This document shows, in pieces, positions 9,257-18,711 of a stretch of 64,000 bases of DNA (positions are counted from its first letter, which is position 1; each line of letters starts with the position of its first letter). The position numbers were made by a program, and so were the translations under genes. Source of the DNA: Clostridium sp. Its GTDB lineage: Bacteria; Bacillota; Clostridia; TANB77; CAG-508. The notes below the pieces were generated by a model. That model saw nothing but the letters and a program-made list of their open reading frames with translations. It searched no databases and was not told the DNA's origin. The stretch lies in NCBI GenBank assembly GCA_018371855.1, contig JAHAKD010000004.1, positions 62,001 to 126,000 on the forward strand, read 5' to 3'.

Positions 9257-10615
9257 ATGAAAGCAAAAACAATTTTTGTATGTAATGAATGTGGCTATGA
9301 ATCTGCAAAATGGATGGGAAAATGTCCGGCTTGCAATTCATGGAATACATTTTTTGAAGAAAAAATTTCTACAAAAGTAGAAAGTGGAAAAAGAGAAAAG
9401 AAAATTCAAGAAGCACCAAAGCCCTTAAATAGTTTTGTTGGTCAAGATGCGCAAAGAACTTCTACTGGCTATGCAGAACTAGATAGAGTTTTAGGCGGAG
9501 GATTAGTAAAAGGTTCTTTAGTGTTAGTCGGTGGAGAGCCAGGTATAGGAAAATCTACTTTAATTTTACAACTTTGCGATAAGGTTAAAGGAGAAGGAAA
9601 AGTTTTATATGTTTCTGGGGAAGAGTCTGCAGAACAAATAAAATTAAGAGCAGATAGACTAAATATCAAAAATGATGATATTTTGTTTTTAGGAGAAACA
9701 GATATAGATATTATTGACCAAAATATAGAAGAATTAAATCCTAAATTAGTAATAATAGATTCTATGCAAACAATGTATTCAGAAGAGATATCTTCTGCTC
9801 CAGGTAGTGTAAGTCAAGTACGAGAAATAACAAGTAGAATAATGAAAATTTGTAAATCTAGAAAGATTACAACTATAATTATTGGACATGTTACAAAAGA
9901 TGGTAACATAGCAGGTCCGAGAGTTTTAGAACATATGGTAGATACAGTTCTATACATAGAAGGAGAAAGATATTTTTCTTACAGAATGATAAGAGGAGTA
10001 AAAAATAGATTCGGATCTACTAATGAAGTTGGAATGTTTGAGATGCAAGAAAAAGGAATGGTAGAAATAACAAACCCATCATCAATTCTAATTTCAGAAA
10101 GAGAAGATAATCCATCTGGTTCTGTTGTAGTTGCAACAGTAGAGGGAACAAGACCATTATTAGTAGAATTACAAGCTTTAGTTACACAAAGTGTATTTGG
10201 GCTACCAAGAAGAACTGCAAATGGAATAGATTATAACAGGTTAACATTGCTAGTAGCAGTAATGGAGAAAAAAGCAGGATTTATGTTAGGAAATCAAGAT
10301 GTTTATTTAAATGTTGTAGGAGGAATTAAAGTAAATGAACCTGCACTAGATTTAGGAATAATTTTAGCGACTGCATCAAGCTTTAAAAATGTAAGTATTC
10401 CAAAAGGAGTAATTGCATTGGGAGAAGTAGGTTTAACTGGAGAAGTACGTACAATTAATATGATGGAGAAGAGACTAAAAGAGGCAGAAAGATTAGGATT
10501 TAAAAAATGTATAATTCCAGAAAATAACAAAAAACTATTGAAAGAATCATATAAATTGGATATAATTGGTGTGAAAAATATTAACGAGGCCATGAAAGCG
10601 ATTGGACTACGATAG
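9257..10615 (+). CDS. radA: DNA repair protein RadA (branch migration ATPase)
   Basis: 452 aa. N-terminal zinc finger with Cys9, Cys12, Cys23 and Cys26; RecA-like core with Walker A GGEPGIGKST at 92-101; the RadA signature KNRFG near residue 248; and a C-terminal Lon-protease-like domain without a catalytic dyad. RadA drives D-loop extension and branch migration during recombination repair. A GAAGGAG site precedes the AUG. disA follows after 36 bp, the conserved Firmicutes pairing in which RadA binds and restrains DisA. Normal in length and motif content. Confidence 0.96.
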   Translation: MKAKTIFVCNECGYESAKWMGKCPACNSWNTFFEEKISTKVESGKREKKIQEAPKPLNSFVGQDAQRTSTGYAELDRVLGGGLVKGSLVLVGGEPGIGKSTLILQLCDKVKGEGKVLYVSGEESAEQIKLRADRLNIKNDDILFLGETDIDIIDQNIEELNPKLVIIDSMQTMYSEEISSAPGSVSQVREITSRIMKICKSRKITTIIIGHVTKDGNIAGPRVLEHMVDTVLYIEGERYFSYRMIRGVKNRFGSTNEVGMFEMQEKGMVEITNPSSILISEREDNPSGSVVVATVEGTRPLLVELQALVTQSVFGLPRRTANGIDYNRLTLLVAVMEKKAGFMLGNQDVYLNVVGGIKVNEPALDLGIILATASSFKNVSIPKGVIALGEVGLTGEVRTINMMEKRLKEAERLGFKKCIIPENNKKLLKESYKLDIIGVKNINEAMKAIGLR

Positions 10616-10651
10616 TTCATAAGGTGAGAAGGCAGAAAGGGTTGGTAACAA

Positions 10652-11728
10652 GTGAGAATCAGCAAAAAAGATGAAGTTACAGACATACTAAAGTTAATTT
10701 CACCTGGAACACCAATAAGAGAAGGACTAGATAATATTTTAAAAGCAAAGACTGGAGCATTATTAGTATTTTCCGACACTAAGGAAGTTTTAGACATAGT
10801 AGATGGTGGTTTTTTTATCGATGAAGAATACACATCATCTAAATTATATGAACTTGCTAAAATGGATGGTGCAATAGTATTAAGTACAGATTTAAAAAGA
10901 ATATTATATGCAAATGCACAGCTAATTCCATCACCAGAAATTCCAACTAAAGAAACTGGAACACGTCATAGAACAGCTGAAAGAACTGCAAAACAAACGG
11001 GGGCTTTAGTAATTAGTATTTCACAAAGAAGAAATATAATTACTGTATTTAAAGGAAATCTAAGGTATACAATACAAGATTCATCAACAATATTAAACAG
11101 AACAAATCAAGCATTACAAACTTTAGAAAAATATAAGAAAGTATTTGATAGCAAATTAAATGTACTAAATGAATATGAATTTAATGATATCGTTACTTTA
11201 GATAATGTAATAAATGCAATACAAAGAGCAGAAATGGTTATGAAAATTGTAGATGAAGTACAAAGAGGAATTTCAGAATTAGGACAAGATGGTAGACTTA
11301 TAAGTATGCAATTAGAGGAATTAGTTGGTGGTTTAGAAAGAGAAGAGCTTTTGATCATAAAAGATTATCTAGGAAAAGGAACAAATAAAACAGAAGATGA
11401 AGCATTAGAAGAAATAATTGCATTATCTTATGAAGATCTTTTAAAAGCATCTTCAATAGCCAAAATTTTAGGATACGAAAATTTCGATAATTATGATGAG
11501 GTAGGAGTTTATACAAGAGGTTATAGGATATTAAGTAAAATTCCAAGAGTACCTAATAATATAGTAGATAATTTAGTAAAATCTTTTAAATCTTTTCAAC
11601 ATATTTTGGCTGCAGATATTCCAGAACTTGACGAGGTAGAAGGAATAGGAGAGGTAAGAGCCAAAACAATAAAACAATCATTAAAGAGAATGCAAGAACA
11701 ATTTGTTTTTGATAATGCTTTAATTTAA
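10652..11728 (+). CDS. disA: DNA integrity scanning diadenylate cyclase DisA
   Basis: 358 aa starting at GTG 10652 with AAAGG about 11 nt upstream. DisA makes c-di-AMP from two ATP while scanning DNA for branched structures, delaying sporulation or germination when damage is found. The diadenylate cyclase motifs DGA (72-74) and RHRT (105-108) are intact, so activity is expected. A helical spine follows and a C-terminal helix-hairpin-helix domain (DELDEVEGIGEVRAKTIKQ) binds DNA. It lies directly after radA, as in Bacillus and Clostridium. Confidence 0.96.
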   Translation: MRISKKDEVTDILKLISPGTPIREGLDNILKAKTGALLVFSDTKEVLDIVDGGFFIDEEYTSSKLYELAKMDGAIVLSTDLKRILYANAQLIPSPEIPTKETGTRHRTAERTAKQTGALVISISQRRNIITVFKGNLRYTIQDSSTILNRTNQALQTLEKYKKVFDSKLNVLNEYEFNDIVTLDNVINAIQRAEMVMKIVDEVQRGISELGQDGRLISMQLEELVGGLEREELLIIKDYLGKGTNKTEDEALEEIIALSYEDLLKASSIAKILGYENFDNYDEVGVYTRGYRILSKIPRVPNNIVDNLVKSFKSFQHILAADIPELDEVEGIGEVRAKTIKQSLKRMQEQFVFDNALI

Positions 11729-11743
11729 TTAGGAGGATAACGA

Positions 11744-12508
11744 ATGAAAACAAAAAGAATAATTATGATTATAGCAATTATATTAGTAATTGTATTAATA
11801 GGATTAGTAGGTTATACAATATATCAAGAAGTAACTTTTACAAGGCAAAATCCAGTTGCAACAATGGAAATAGAAGGATTAGGTACAATGAAAATAGAAT
11901 TATACCCAGATCAAGCACCAAATACAGTAGCTAACTTTATTACTTTAGCAAATAGAGGATTTTACGATGGATTAACATTCCACAGAATAGTAAAAGACTT
12001 TATGGTTCAAGGTGGAGATAAAGAAGGAACCGGTTCAGGGGCACCAACATTATCAGCTATAAAAGATGATGGTTCAACTACTGAAACTTATGCTATTAGA
12101 GGAGAATTTGTACAAAATGGATTTAATCAAAACACTTTAAGACATGAAAAAGGTGTAATATCTATGGCAAGATCAGATTATAGCCAAATGGGATTATATG
12201 AAGAAGGTTATAACTCTGCAGGTTCACAGTTCTTTATAATGACAGGTGACAATGCAAGCTTAAATGGTTATTATGCAGCATTTGGAAAAGTTATTGAGGG
12301 AATGGATGTATTAGATAAATTAAATGAAACAGAAGTAACAACATCTGAAGATTCATCAGATTCAGAAGCAAGTACACCAGTTAATCCACCAGTAATAAAA
12401 AGTGTAAGAGTAGATACTTTTGGAGTAGACTATGGAGCACCAGAAACAGTAACACCATTTGATTATAATTCTTATATGCAACAATTATATAGCGGAATGA
12501 GCTATTAA
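11744..12508 (+). CDS. Membrane-anchored cyclophilin-type peptidyl-prolyl isomerase
   Basis: 254 aa. A single N-terminal membrane segment (about residues 5-25, no lipobox Cys) leads to a cyclophilin domain at about 38-235 on the outer face. Active-site type segments are visible: FHRIVKDFMVQGGD and GSQFFIMTGD. Cyclophilins isomerise X-Pro bonds and help fold exported proteins. An AGGAGG site precedes the AUG, 15 bp after disA. A terminator with the recurring GGGGATGTTCC core follows 6 bp after the stop and ends the ftsK-disA run. Confidence 0.9.
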   Translation: MKTKRIIMIIAIILVIVLIGLVGYTIYQEVTFTRQNPVATMEIEGLGTMKIELYPDQAPNTVANFITLANRGFYDGLTFHRIVKDFMVQGGDKEGTGSGAPTLSAIKDDGSTTETYAIRGEFVQNGFNQNTLRHEKGVISMARSDYSQMGLYEEGYNSAGSQFFIMTGDNASLNGYYAAFGKVIEGMDVLDKLNETEVTTSEDSSDSEASTPVNPPVIKSVRVDTFGVDYGAPETVTPFDYNSYMQQLYSGMSY

Positions 12509-12510
12509 AA

Positions 12511-12547
12511 AAAAGGGATTTGGGGATGTTCCTCGAATCCTTTTTTT
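12511..12547 (+). terminator. Terminator after cyclophilin gene, carries the GGGGAYGTTCC repeat
   Basis: AAAAGGGATT and AATCCTTTT form the outer stem; GGGGA/TCCTC pair inside it; seven T follow. It is copy 1 of a short repeat seen at six gene ends in this window. Confidence 0.85.
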
Positions 12548-12620
12548 GTATAGTAATAAAGTTTTTGTCAAATAAATAGAACGTATTTCATATAATATTG
12601 TATAAGAGAGGTAATGTTAT

Positions 12621-13769
12621 ATGAAAACAATATATTTTGACCATGCAGCTACAACTGCGGTCGCAACAGAAGTAAAAGAGGCAATGGAACCATATTTTTG
12701 TGAAAATTATGGTAATGCTTCATCATTATATGAGCTTGGTTATAAATCCAAGGAAGCAATAAATATAGCAAGGGTAAATGTAGCAAGAGTAATAAATGCT
12801 AAACCAAACGAGATATATTTTACCTCTTGTGGTAGCGAAAGTGATAATTTAGCAATTAAGGGTGTTGCGAGAGCACACAAACAAAATGGAAATCACATTA
12901 TAACAAGTAGAATAGAGCATCCAGCAGTTTTAAATACTTGTAGGCAACTAGAAAAAGAAGGATTTAGAGTAACCTATTTAAATGTTAATAAAAATGGTTT
13001 TATAGATTTAGAAGAATTAAAGAATAGTATTAATTCAAAAACTATTTTAGTATCCATTATGTTTGCTAACAATGAAGTAGGAACTATAGAACCTATAAAA
13101 GAAACTTCTAGAATTGTTCACAGTAACAATGCAATATTTCATACAGATGCAGTTCAGGCAGTGGGAAATATAAAAATAGATGTAAAAGAAATGGGGATAG
13201 ATTTATTATCAATGTCCGCTCATAAGTTCTATGGGCCAAAAGGGGTAGGGGCTTTATATGTAAGAGATAGTATAGATTTTATCCAATTACAAAATGGCGG
13301 ACATCAAGAAAATGATAAAAGAGCAGGAACTGAAAATGTAGCAGGTATTGTTGGATTAGGTAAAGCAATTGAAATAGCTAATGATAATGTTATGCAAAAT
13401 AACGAAAAAATATTAAATTTACGAAATTATTGTATAGAGCAAATAAAAAATAGAATACCATATATAAGAATAAATGGTGATTTAAATAGTAGATTACCAG
13501 GAAATATAAATATATCTTTTTTATATGTAAATGGTAAAGATTTGGTAAAATTATTAGCGAAGAAAGGAATTTGTACTTCTAGCGGTTCTGCTTGTAGTAG
13601 TGGACTGCCACAACTATCACATGTATTGCTTGCAATGGGGCTAAGTGAAGACATCGCAAGTAGTGCGTTAAGAATAACATTAGGAAAAGAAAATACAAAA
13701 GAAGAGATAGACTATTTCGTAGATGAATTAGAAAAAATAGTTATAAACTTAAGAACAGAAAGATATTAA
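12621..13769 (+). CDS. Cysteine desulfurase (NifS/IscS family)
   Basis: 382 aa, PLP enzyme that takes sulfur from cysteine to a persulfide for Fe-S clusters or thiolated tRNA. The PLP lysine lies in SAHKFYGPKGVG (Lys202). The mobile catalytic Cys325 lies in CTSSGSACSSG, the IscS/NifS-like loop. No iscU, thiI or mnmA gene is next to it in this window, so its sulfur acceptor is unknown. GAGAGG precedes the AUG. It is transcribed alone and ends at a terminator. Confidence 0.93.
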   Translation: MKTIYFDHAATTAVATEVKEAMEPYFCENYGNASSLYELGYKSKEAINIARVNVARVINAKPNEIYFTSCGSESDNLAIKGVARAHKQNGNHIITSRIEHPAVLNTCRQLEKEGFRVTYLNVNKNGFIDLEELKNSINSKTILVSIMFANNEVGTIEPIKETSRIVHSNNAIFHTDAVQAVGNIKIDVKEMGIDLLSMSAHKFYGPKGVGALYVRDSIDFIQLQNGGHQENDKRAGTENVAGIVGLGKAIEIANDNVMQNNEKILNLRNYCIEQIKNRIPYIRINGDLNSRLPGNINISFLYVNGKDLVKLLAKKGICTSSGSACSSGLPQLSHVLLAMGLSEDIASSALRITLGKENTKEEIDYFVDELEKIVINLRTERY

Positions 13770-13785
13770 ATAAATATATAAGCAA

Positions 13786-13818
13786 AAAAGAGAAAGTAAT
13801 TTTTAAACTTTCTCTTTT
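13786..13818 (+). terminator. Terminator after cysteine desulfurase
   Basis: AAAAGAGAAAGT / ACTTTCTCTTTT, 12 bp perfect stem, 9-nt loop, ending in TTTT. Confidence 0.75.
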
Positions 13819-13833
13819 AAAACTTAAGAAAAG

Positions 13834-13921
13834 TGGCTTCGCCAGATTTGCAGATTGCTTCGCAATTGCACGGTAATAGGTAACTTAACCTTGTTGTACC
13901 AGAAAAATCTGGTGATTTTTC
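13834..13921 (+). other. Structured intergenic segment, candidate small RNA
   Basis: Between convergent genes lie three hairpins in a row: TGGC-TTC-GCCA (13834-13844), TGCA-g-ATTGC-TTC-GCAAT-TGCA (13849-13870), and ACCAGA-AAAA-TCTGGT (13898-13913) followed by GATTTTTC, which resembles a terminator. It is more GC-rich than its surroundings. No promoter is clear and no reading frame is present. It could be a small RNA or a worn palindromic repeat. Confidence 0.3.
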
Positions 13922-13928
13922 TTATGCA

Positions 13929-13972
13929 ATAAAAAATCGGGATTTAAGGAACGTCCCCCAAAAATCCCGATT
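13929..13972 (-). terminator. Terminator of the stomatin/NfeD operon, carries the GGGGAYGTTCC repeat
   Basis: Read on minus: AATCGGGATTT / AAATCCCGATT stem (13962-13972 with 13935-13945) followed by a T run, with GGGGGACGTTCCTT in the loop. Copy 2 of the gene-end repeat, in the sense orientation of the minus gene. Confidence 0.8.
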
Positions 13973-13976
13973 AATT

Positions 13977-14930
13977 TTATTGGTCTTTTACAATATCTTT
14001 TAATTTTTTATCTACTGCTTTTTTTTCGCCATCTTTAATAACTTCAGTAGCAGCTCCTAAACCACTTAATGCAGCTGTTGCTTCGAAAGGAATAAATACT
14101 TTGTTAGCATCACCTTTAGCAACTTCTTCAAGAGCTTCTAAAGATTTTATTTGAATAAGTTTTTCGTCTGGGTCAGCTTTTTTAATTGCTGCATAAACCA
14201 TTCTTACTTCTTCTGCTTTAGCTTCGGCTACTTTTCTAATTGCTTCAGCTTCACCGGCAGCTCTTCTAATTTGGGCTTCTTTATCAGCCTCTGCCTCTAG
14301 GATAGCTGCAGCTTTTTTACCTTCAGCAAGTGTAATTGCAGATTGTCTTTGACCTTCAGATTGTAGAATTAAAGCTCTTTTATTTCTTTCTGCGTTCATT
14401 TGTTTTTCCATTGCATCCCTAATATCTTCTGGTGGATTAATATCTTTAATTTCGACTCTATCTATTTTACAACCCCATTTATCTGTTGCTTCGTCCAAAA
14501 TAGATCTTAATTTTTGGTTTATTAAATCTCTTGAACTAAATGTTTCATCTAAAGACATTTTACCAACAATATCACGAATTGTTGTGATTGCTAAATATTC
14601 AATACCTTTCTTTAAAGATTGAATTTCATAAACTGCTTTTGCAGGATCTGTTATTTGGTAGAAAACAACAGTATCTATTGTAATTGTAACGTTATCTTGA
14701 GTAATAACACCTTGTGGTGGGATATCCATTGTTTGTTGTTTCAAACTAACAACACTACGTACATGGTCTACAAAAGGGAATATTATTGTAAGACCAGCAT
14801 CTGCAACTTTATGAAATTTACCTAATCTTTCAATTATATAAACTTCAGATTGTTTAACTACTTTTATTGATTTATAAGCAATTATAGCAATAAAAAGTAT
14901 TAAAATAATTAAAAATATAATTCCTCCCAT
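13977..14930 (-). CDS. SPFH/stomatin-like membrane scaffold protein (paraslipin type)
   Basis: 317 aa from the second AUG (14930). An AUG two codons earlier has AAGGAG only one base away, whereas this one is well spaced. One N-terminal membrane segment is followed by an SPFH domain (QSEVYIIERLGK, VITQDNVTITIDTVVFYQI) and a coiled coil rich in A/E/K/R (about residues 190-265). Such proteins form ring-like oligomers and organise membrane microdomains. It lies 13 bp after the NfeD gene, the classic stomatin-NfeD operon. Confidence 0.92.
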   Translation of the reverse strand: MGGIIFLIILILFIAIIAYKSIKVVKQSEVYIIERLGKFHKVADAGLTIIFPFVDHVRSVVSLKQQTMDIPPQGVITQDNVTITIDTVVFYQITDPAKAVYEIQSLKKGIEYLAITTIRDIVGKMSLDETFSSRDLINQKLRSILDEATDKWGCKIDRVEIKDINPPEDIRDAMEKQMNAERNKRALILQSEGQRQSAITLAEGKKAAAILEAEADKEAQIRRAAGEAEAIRKVAEAKAEEVRMVYAAIKKADPDEKLIQIKSLEALEEVAKGDANKVFIPFEATAALSGLGAATEVIKDGEKKAVDKKLKDIVKDQ

Positions 14931-14943
14931 TTTCATTCTCCTT

Positions 14944-15402
14944 TTATTTATTTTCTATATTATTAGATGGAATTTGATAATTACTTGCAACACAAGCTTT
15001 TACACCATCTATACCAATAATTTCTACTTTAGAACCTTTTGGAATAGTTAAGTTAGGATCCATTGTTTTAGCAGACCAAATTTCTCCATCTACATTAATT
15101 TGACCTGTAGAATTTAGTAAAGAGATTTCTTCTGTAACTAATGCTGTTTTACCAATAATTGCACTAGAATTTGTTACAGTATTATCACTTTTTGCGTATT
15201 TTGATAGTAATGGTCTTGTAAATATAAGAAGTAAGACTGATACTATTACAAAAACTAAAATTTGAATAAATAAATTAGTTGTTAAAAAACTAACTAACAT
15301 AGCTACAATTGCTGCTATTGCAAACCATAATAGTAAAAAACCAGCTGTTAAAATTTCGCCTACAAACAGAACCCCAGCTATTACTAACCAAACTAACCAC
15401 AT
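14944..15402 (-). CDS. NfeD family membrane protein, short form
   Basis: 152 aa: about three to four hydrophobic segments in the first 70 residues (VWLVIAGVLFVGEILTAGF), then a C-terminal OB-fold (about 85-145: IIGKTALVTEEI, EIWSAKTMDP, KGSKVEIIGIDG). It lacks the N-terminal ClpP-like protease of long NfeD, so it matches NfeD1b. It is thought to partner the stomatin protein encoded just downstream. AAGGGGGAA precedes the AUG. Confidence 0.9.
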   Translation of the reverse strand: MWLVWLVIAGVLFVGEILTAGFLLLWFAIAAIVAMLVSFLTTNLFIQILVFVIVSVLLLIFTRPLLSKYAKSDNTVTNSSAIIGKTALVTEEISLLNSTGQINVDGEIWSAKTMDPNLTIPKGSKVEIIGIDGVKACVASNYQIPSNNIENK

Positions 15403-15431
15403 AAAGATTCCCCCTTACACAATTCATTAAA

Positions 15432-15460
15432 ATTATACCATAAATCCCCATAAAAGTAAA
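15432..15460 (-). promoter_or_regulatory. Sigma-A type promoter for nfeD-stomatin operon
   Basis: On minus: TTTACT (15455-15460), 17-bp spacer, TATAAT (15432-15437). Confidence 0.6.
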
Positions 15461-15568
15461 GAAAAAACAAACATTTATGTTAAGTGCGAATATTTTTTAA
15501 AATTTTATTCACTAATTTATTATTTTATGATAATATAAGAAAGAATTTATAAAATAAGGAGAATACAA

Positions 15569-17266
15569 ATGGCAAAAAGAATGAAAGAAAAAAACGAAAG
15601 AAATAGTTCAAAATTGATTTTAAATATTTTTATAGTACTTGTATTTCTTGTATTGGTAGGTGGAGTATTTTATCTATCTCCTAATTATATAAGAGAGGAT
15701 TACGATGGAAAAACTAAAGTTTTAATAAATAACAATAATGTTACTCTAAAAATGAAAAATGATGTATATATAGATGAAAATAATAATGTATTCCTTTCTT
15801 TAGCTGATATAAGAAATTATTTTGACAAATATATAGAGTATAACAAAGAAAATGGAGATATTGTAACTACATCAGAAATAAATATAGCAAAAATGAGTAC
15901 AAAAAATAATGAAATTACTATAAATGGGGAAGAAGAGAAGTTAAATTCTTCTGCAATAGAGAAAAACGATACAATATATTTACCTTTTTCAGAAATAAGT
16001 GAAAAAGTATATGATGTTGACTTAGAATATATACAAGATACAAATACTATTATTATAGATTCATTAGATAGAAAACAGGAAGTAGCAAATACAACTAAAG
16101 AAACAAAATTAAAATATAAACCTCAAACATTGTCAGGAACTTTAGAAAAAATTGAAGCTAATGAACAAGTAGTATATATAGAAGAAACAAATAATTGGGC
16201 AGAAGTAAGATCAAAAGATGGAACAATAGGTTATATAAAGAAAGAAGATTTAGGAAATGTAGAAGTAGCAAGAGAAGCTAAAGAATATATAGATAAAGTA
16301 GAAGGAAAAGTTAATTTAGTTTGGGATTACTATTCTGAATATGCAAAAGCTCCAGACAGAATAGGAGAAACTATGGATGGAGTTAATGTAGTATCACCAT
16401 CATTTTTCTCTTTAGAAAGAGAGAGTAATGGCGAAATATATGATAATGCTAAAGATGACGGAGCCGAATATATTGAATGGGCACACAACAATAATTATCA
16501 GGTCTGGGCAATGTTTTCTAATAATTCATTAAAAGATACAACTTCTCAAATATTAAACGACTATGAAAAAAGAGAAGCTATGATCGAGAATTTAATGGAT
16601 TTAGTAGAAGAATATAATTTAGATGGAGTAAATGTAGATTTCGAAAATATGAATGAATCAGATAAAAATGTATATTCAAGATTCTTAATAGAATTAGCTC
16701 CAAGATTAAAAAAGATTGGAAAAACACTATCTGTAGATGTAACTGCTCCAGATGGCTCAGAAACTTGGTCATTGTGTTTTGATAGAAATACAATTGCAAA
16801 TGTTGCGGATTATATAGTCTTTATGGCATATGATCAATATGGTACAAGTTCAAATAAGGCTGGTACAACAGCAGGATACAATTGGGTAGAAGCAAATATA
16901 AAGAAATTCTTAGGTCAAGAAGATGTAGATCCAGAAAAAATAATATTAGGAATACCACTATATATGAGATTATGGGAAGAAGATGATGATGGAACAGCTA
17001 AACCAGAAGTAGTTAATATGAAGGATATGTTTGATGTACTTCCAGAAAACCAAGTAGCAAAATGGGACGAGGAATTAAAACAATACTATGTTGAATATGA
17101 AGAAGACGGAAAAACATATAAAATGTGGGTTGAAAATGAAAAATCAGTAGGAGAAAAAATAAATTTAGCAAACCAATATAATTTAGCAGGAATAGCTTTT
17201 TGGGAAAAAGATAGAGAGACAAATGATGAATTTTGGACATTTGTAAAAGAACAATTAAATAAGTAA
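15569..17266 (+). CDS. Anchored GH18 glycosidase with copper-amine-oxidase-like and SH3 domains
   Basis: 565 aa. One membrane segment (about 15-35) anchors it. Residues about 50-165 resemble the copper amine oxidase N-terminal-like repeat (VYIDENNNVFLSLADIRNYF), 170-230 an SH3b wall-binding domain, and 245-560 a GH18 barrel. The catalytic DxxDxDxE-type motif appears as LDGVNVDFENM with Glu359 as acid. Clostridial and Bacillus relatives with this layout (YdhD/SleL/YaaH-like) cut peptidoglycan or bind spore cortex. AAGGAG precedes the AUG. A dual-purpose hairpin follows the stop. Confidence 0.88.
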   Translation: MAKRMKEKNERNSSKLILNIFIVLVFLVLVGGVFYLSPNYIREDYDGKTKVLINNNNVTLKMKNDVYIDENNNVFLSLADIRNYFDKYIEYNKENGDIVTTSEINIAKMSTKNNEITINGEEEKLNSSAIEKNDTIYLPFSEISEKVYDVDLEYIQDTNTIIIDSLDRKQEVANTTKETKLKYKPQTLSGTLEKIEANEQVVYIEETNNWAEVRSKDGTIGYIKKEDLGNVEVAREAKEYIDKVEGKVNLVWDYYSEYAKAPDRIGETMDGVNVVSPSFFSLERESNGEIYDNAKDDGAEYIEWAHNNNYQVWAMFSNNSLKDTTSQILNDYEKREAMIENLMDLVEEYNLDGVNVDFENMNESDKNVYSRFLIELAPRLKKIGKTLSVDVTAPDGSETWSLCFDRNTIANVADYIVFMAYDQYGTSSNKAGTTAGYNWVEANIKKFLGQEDVDPEKIILGIPLYMRLWEEDDDGTAKPEVVNMKDMFDVLPENQVAKWDEELKQYYVEYEEDGKTYKMWVENEKSVGEKINLANQYNLAGIAFWEKDRETNDEFWTFVKEQLNK

Positions 17267-17269
17267 TAT

Positions 17270-17307
17270 AAAATCGCCTTATTCATATAAATGAGTAAGG
17301 TGATTTT
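17270..17307 (+). terminator. 17-bp hairpin after GH18 that also buries the next ribosome site
   Basis: Arms 17270-17286 and 17291-17307, 17 bp with two G-U pairs, loop ATAA, ending TTTT. The 3' arm contains AAGGTGA, the only ribosome site for the gene that starts at the very next base, 17308. Confidence 0.75.
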
Positions 17308-18126
17308 ATGATTGGTTATGTTATTTCTAAACAAGAAAAAAATTTTATTAAAAAGATTTTTAATAAATTAGATGTTGAAGAATATGAAAATGGCAAAAAA
17401 TATATTATTCCTAAACTTAATGAAAAAGTAATAGAGAAATTAAAAAAAGATAATATAAAGAATATAGTCATTGCAAAAAAAGACAAACATAATATAGAAT
17501 TTATTAACAACATATATTCAAGCAATATGAACATATTAAATGGAAGACTTTTATTTAAACATTTAATAGCAGAAATTATAGAATATTTATCAAAAATATT
17601 GGAAACTAATAAAGAGGATATAGAAGTAACTATATTAGTAAACGATTATTCACAAATAAATCTATATTATATAAATGAATTAATATCTAATATAAAAAGG
17701 ATAAATATTATTACTAATAATATAAGAAAATTTAAAGCGTTTGCAGATAGATTATACGAAGAAGAAGCAATTACAGTACCTGTAATGAATAATAAAAATA
17801 AAAGTTTAATAAATAAAAAAATCATAATAAATATTGATTTTACAGAAGAACAACTAAAAAAGTATAAAATTAATAGGAAAGCGATTCTAATAAATATAGA
17901 AAATGATGTAACAAACATAAATAAATCATTTGCTGGTATAAATATAAGTAATTATGAAATAAACATGGAAAGTACTGATAGTGAATTTGAAAAAAACGAG
18001 ATATATGAATCATATATTATAGGAAAGAAAATAAAAGATATACGAAGAAAATTACTTGATGACGGTATTAAAATTAGTAATTTTATAGGAAAAAGAGGTA
18101 TTATAGATATTAATGAATATAAATAA
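17308..18126 (+). CDS. Unknown 272-aa cytosolic protein
   Basis: I do not recognise a family. It is lysine and isoleucine rich with no signal peptide or membrane segment, alternating short hydrophobic strands (NIVIAK, VTILVND, INIITNN, KKIIINID, AILINIEND) that suggest a Rossmann-like alpha/beta fold. No nucleotide-binding glycine loop stands out. The AUG follows the GH18 terminator hairpin without a gap, so translation may depend on opening that hairpin. The next gene is greA with its own promoter. Function cannot be inferred. Confidence 0.75.
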   Translation: MIGYVISKQEKNFIKKIFNKLDVEEYENGKKYIIPKLNEKVIEKLKKDNIKNIVIAKKDKHNIEFINNIYSSNMNILNGRLLFKHLIAEIIEYLSKILETNKEDIEVTILVNDYSQINLYYINELISNIKRINIITNNIRKFKAFADRLYEEEAITVPVMNNKNKSLINKKIIINIDFTEEQLKKYKINRKAILINIENDVTNINKSFAGINISNYEINMESTDSEFEKNEIYESYIIGKKIKDIRRKLLDDGIKISNFIGKRGIIDINEYK

Positions 18127-18145
18127 AAAAAATAAAAAACAATAC

Positions 18146-18174
18146 TTGACAAAAGAAAGATATTGACTTAAGAT
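18146..18174 (+). promoter_or_regulatory. Sigma-A type promoter for greA
   Basis: TTGACA (18146-18151), 17-bp spacer, TAAGAT (18169-18174), about 35 bp before the greA AUG. Confidence 0.55.
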
Positions 18175-18210
18175 AATGCAGTAATAAAATTATTCAGGAG
18201 GGATGACAGA

Positions 18211-18696
18211 ATGGGTGATAACAACAAAGAAATTCTACTAACCGAAGAAGGATATAAAAAAATGGAAGCTGAACTAGAAAAGTTAAAAACAGAAACTAGA
18301 GCAGAAATTGCAGAAAGAATAAAAGTTGCTCTAGGATTTGGAGACCTTTCAGAAAATTCAGAATATGATGAAGCAAAAAATGCACAAGCAGAAAATGAAG
18401 ATAAAATAGTGGAATTAGAAGCAAAATTAAGATTTGCTAAAATTATAGATGATTCAGAAATAGATACAAAAAAAGTACAAGTAGGAAATACTGTAAAAGT
18501 TTTAGATATGGAATTTGATGAAGAGGTCGAATATACAATAGTTGGAACAACAGAAGCAGATATTACACAAAATAAAATTTCAAATGAATCCCCAATAGGT
18601 TCAGCTTTATTAGGAGCAAAGAAAAATCAAGTAGTAGAAGTTCAAGTACCAGCAGGTGTAAGTAAATATAAAATTTTATCTATAACAAAAGCTTAA
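18211..18696 (+). CDS. greA: Transcription elongation factor GreA
   Basis: 161 aa. GreA enters the RNA polymerase secondary channel and stimulates transcript cleavage to rescue backtracked complexes. The N-terminal coiled-coil finger is visible ([15 protein letters not shown] ... [17 protein letters not shown]) with the acidic tip residues of the DLSEN-EYDEAK stretch, followed by the C-terminal FKBP-like domain ending [21 protein letters not shown] precedes the AUG. It ends at a strong terminator. Confidence 0.96.
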   Translation: MGDNNKEILLTEEGYKKMEAELEKLKTETRAEIAERIKVALGFGDLSENSEYDEAKNAQAENEDKIVELEAKLRFAKIIDDSEIDTKKVQVGNTVKVLDMEFDEEVEYTIVGTTEADITQNKISNESPIGSALLGAKKNQVVEVQVPAGVSKYKILSITKA

Positions 18697-18711
18697 TAAC
18701 AAAAAATATAT

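Noticed and set aside
10303..10833. 176-codon minus frame across radA and disA
   Set aside because: Spans two well-supported genes on the other strand; no ribosome site and no recognisable domain.
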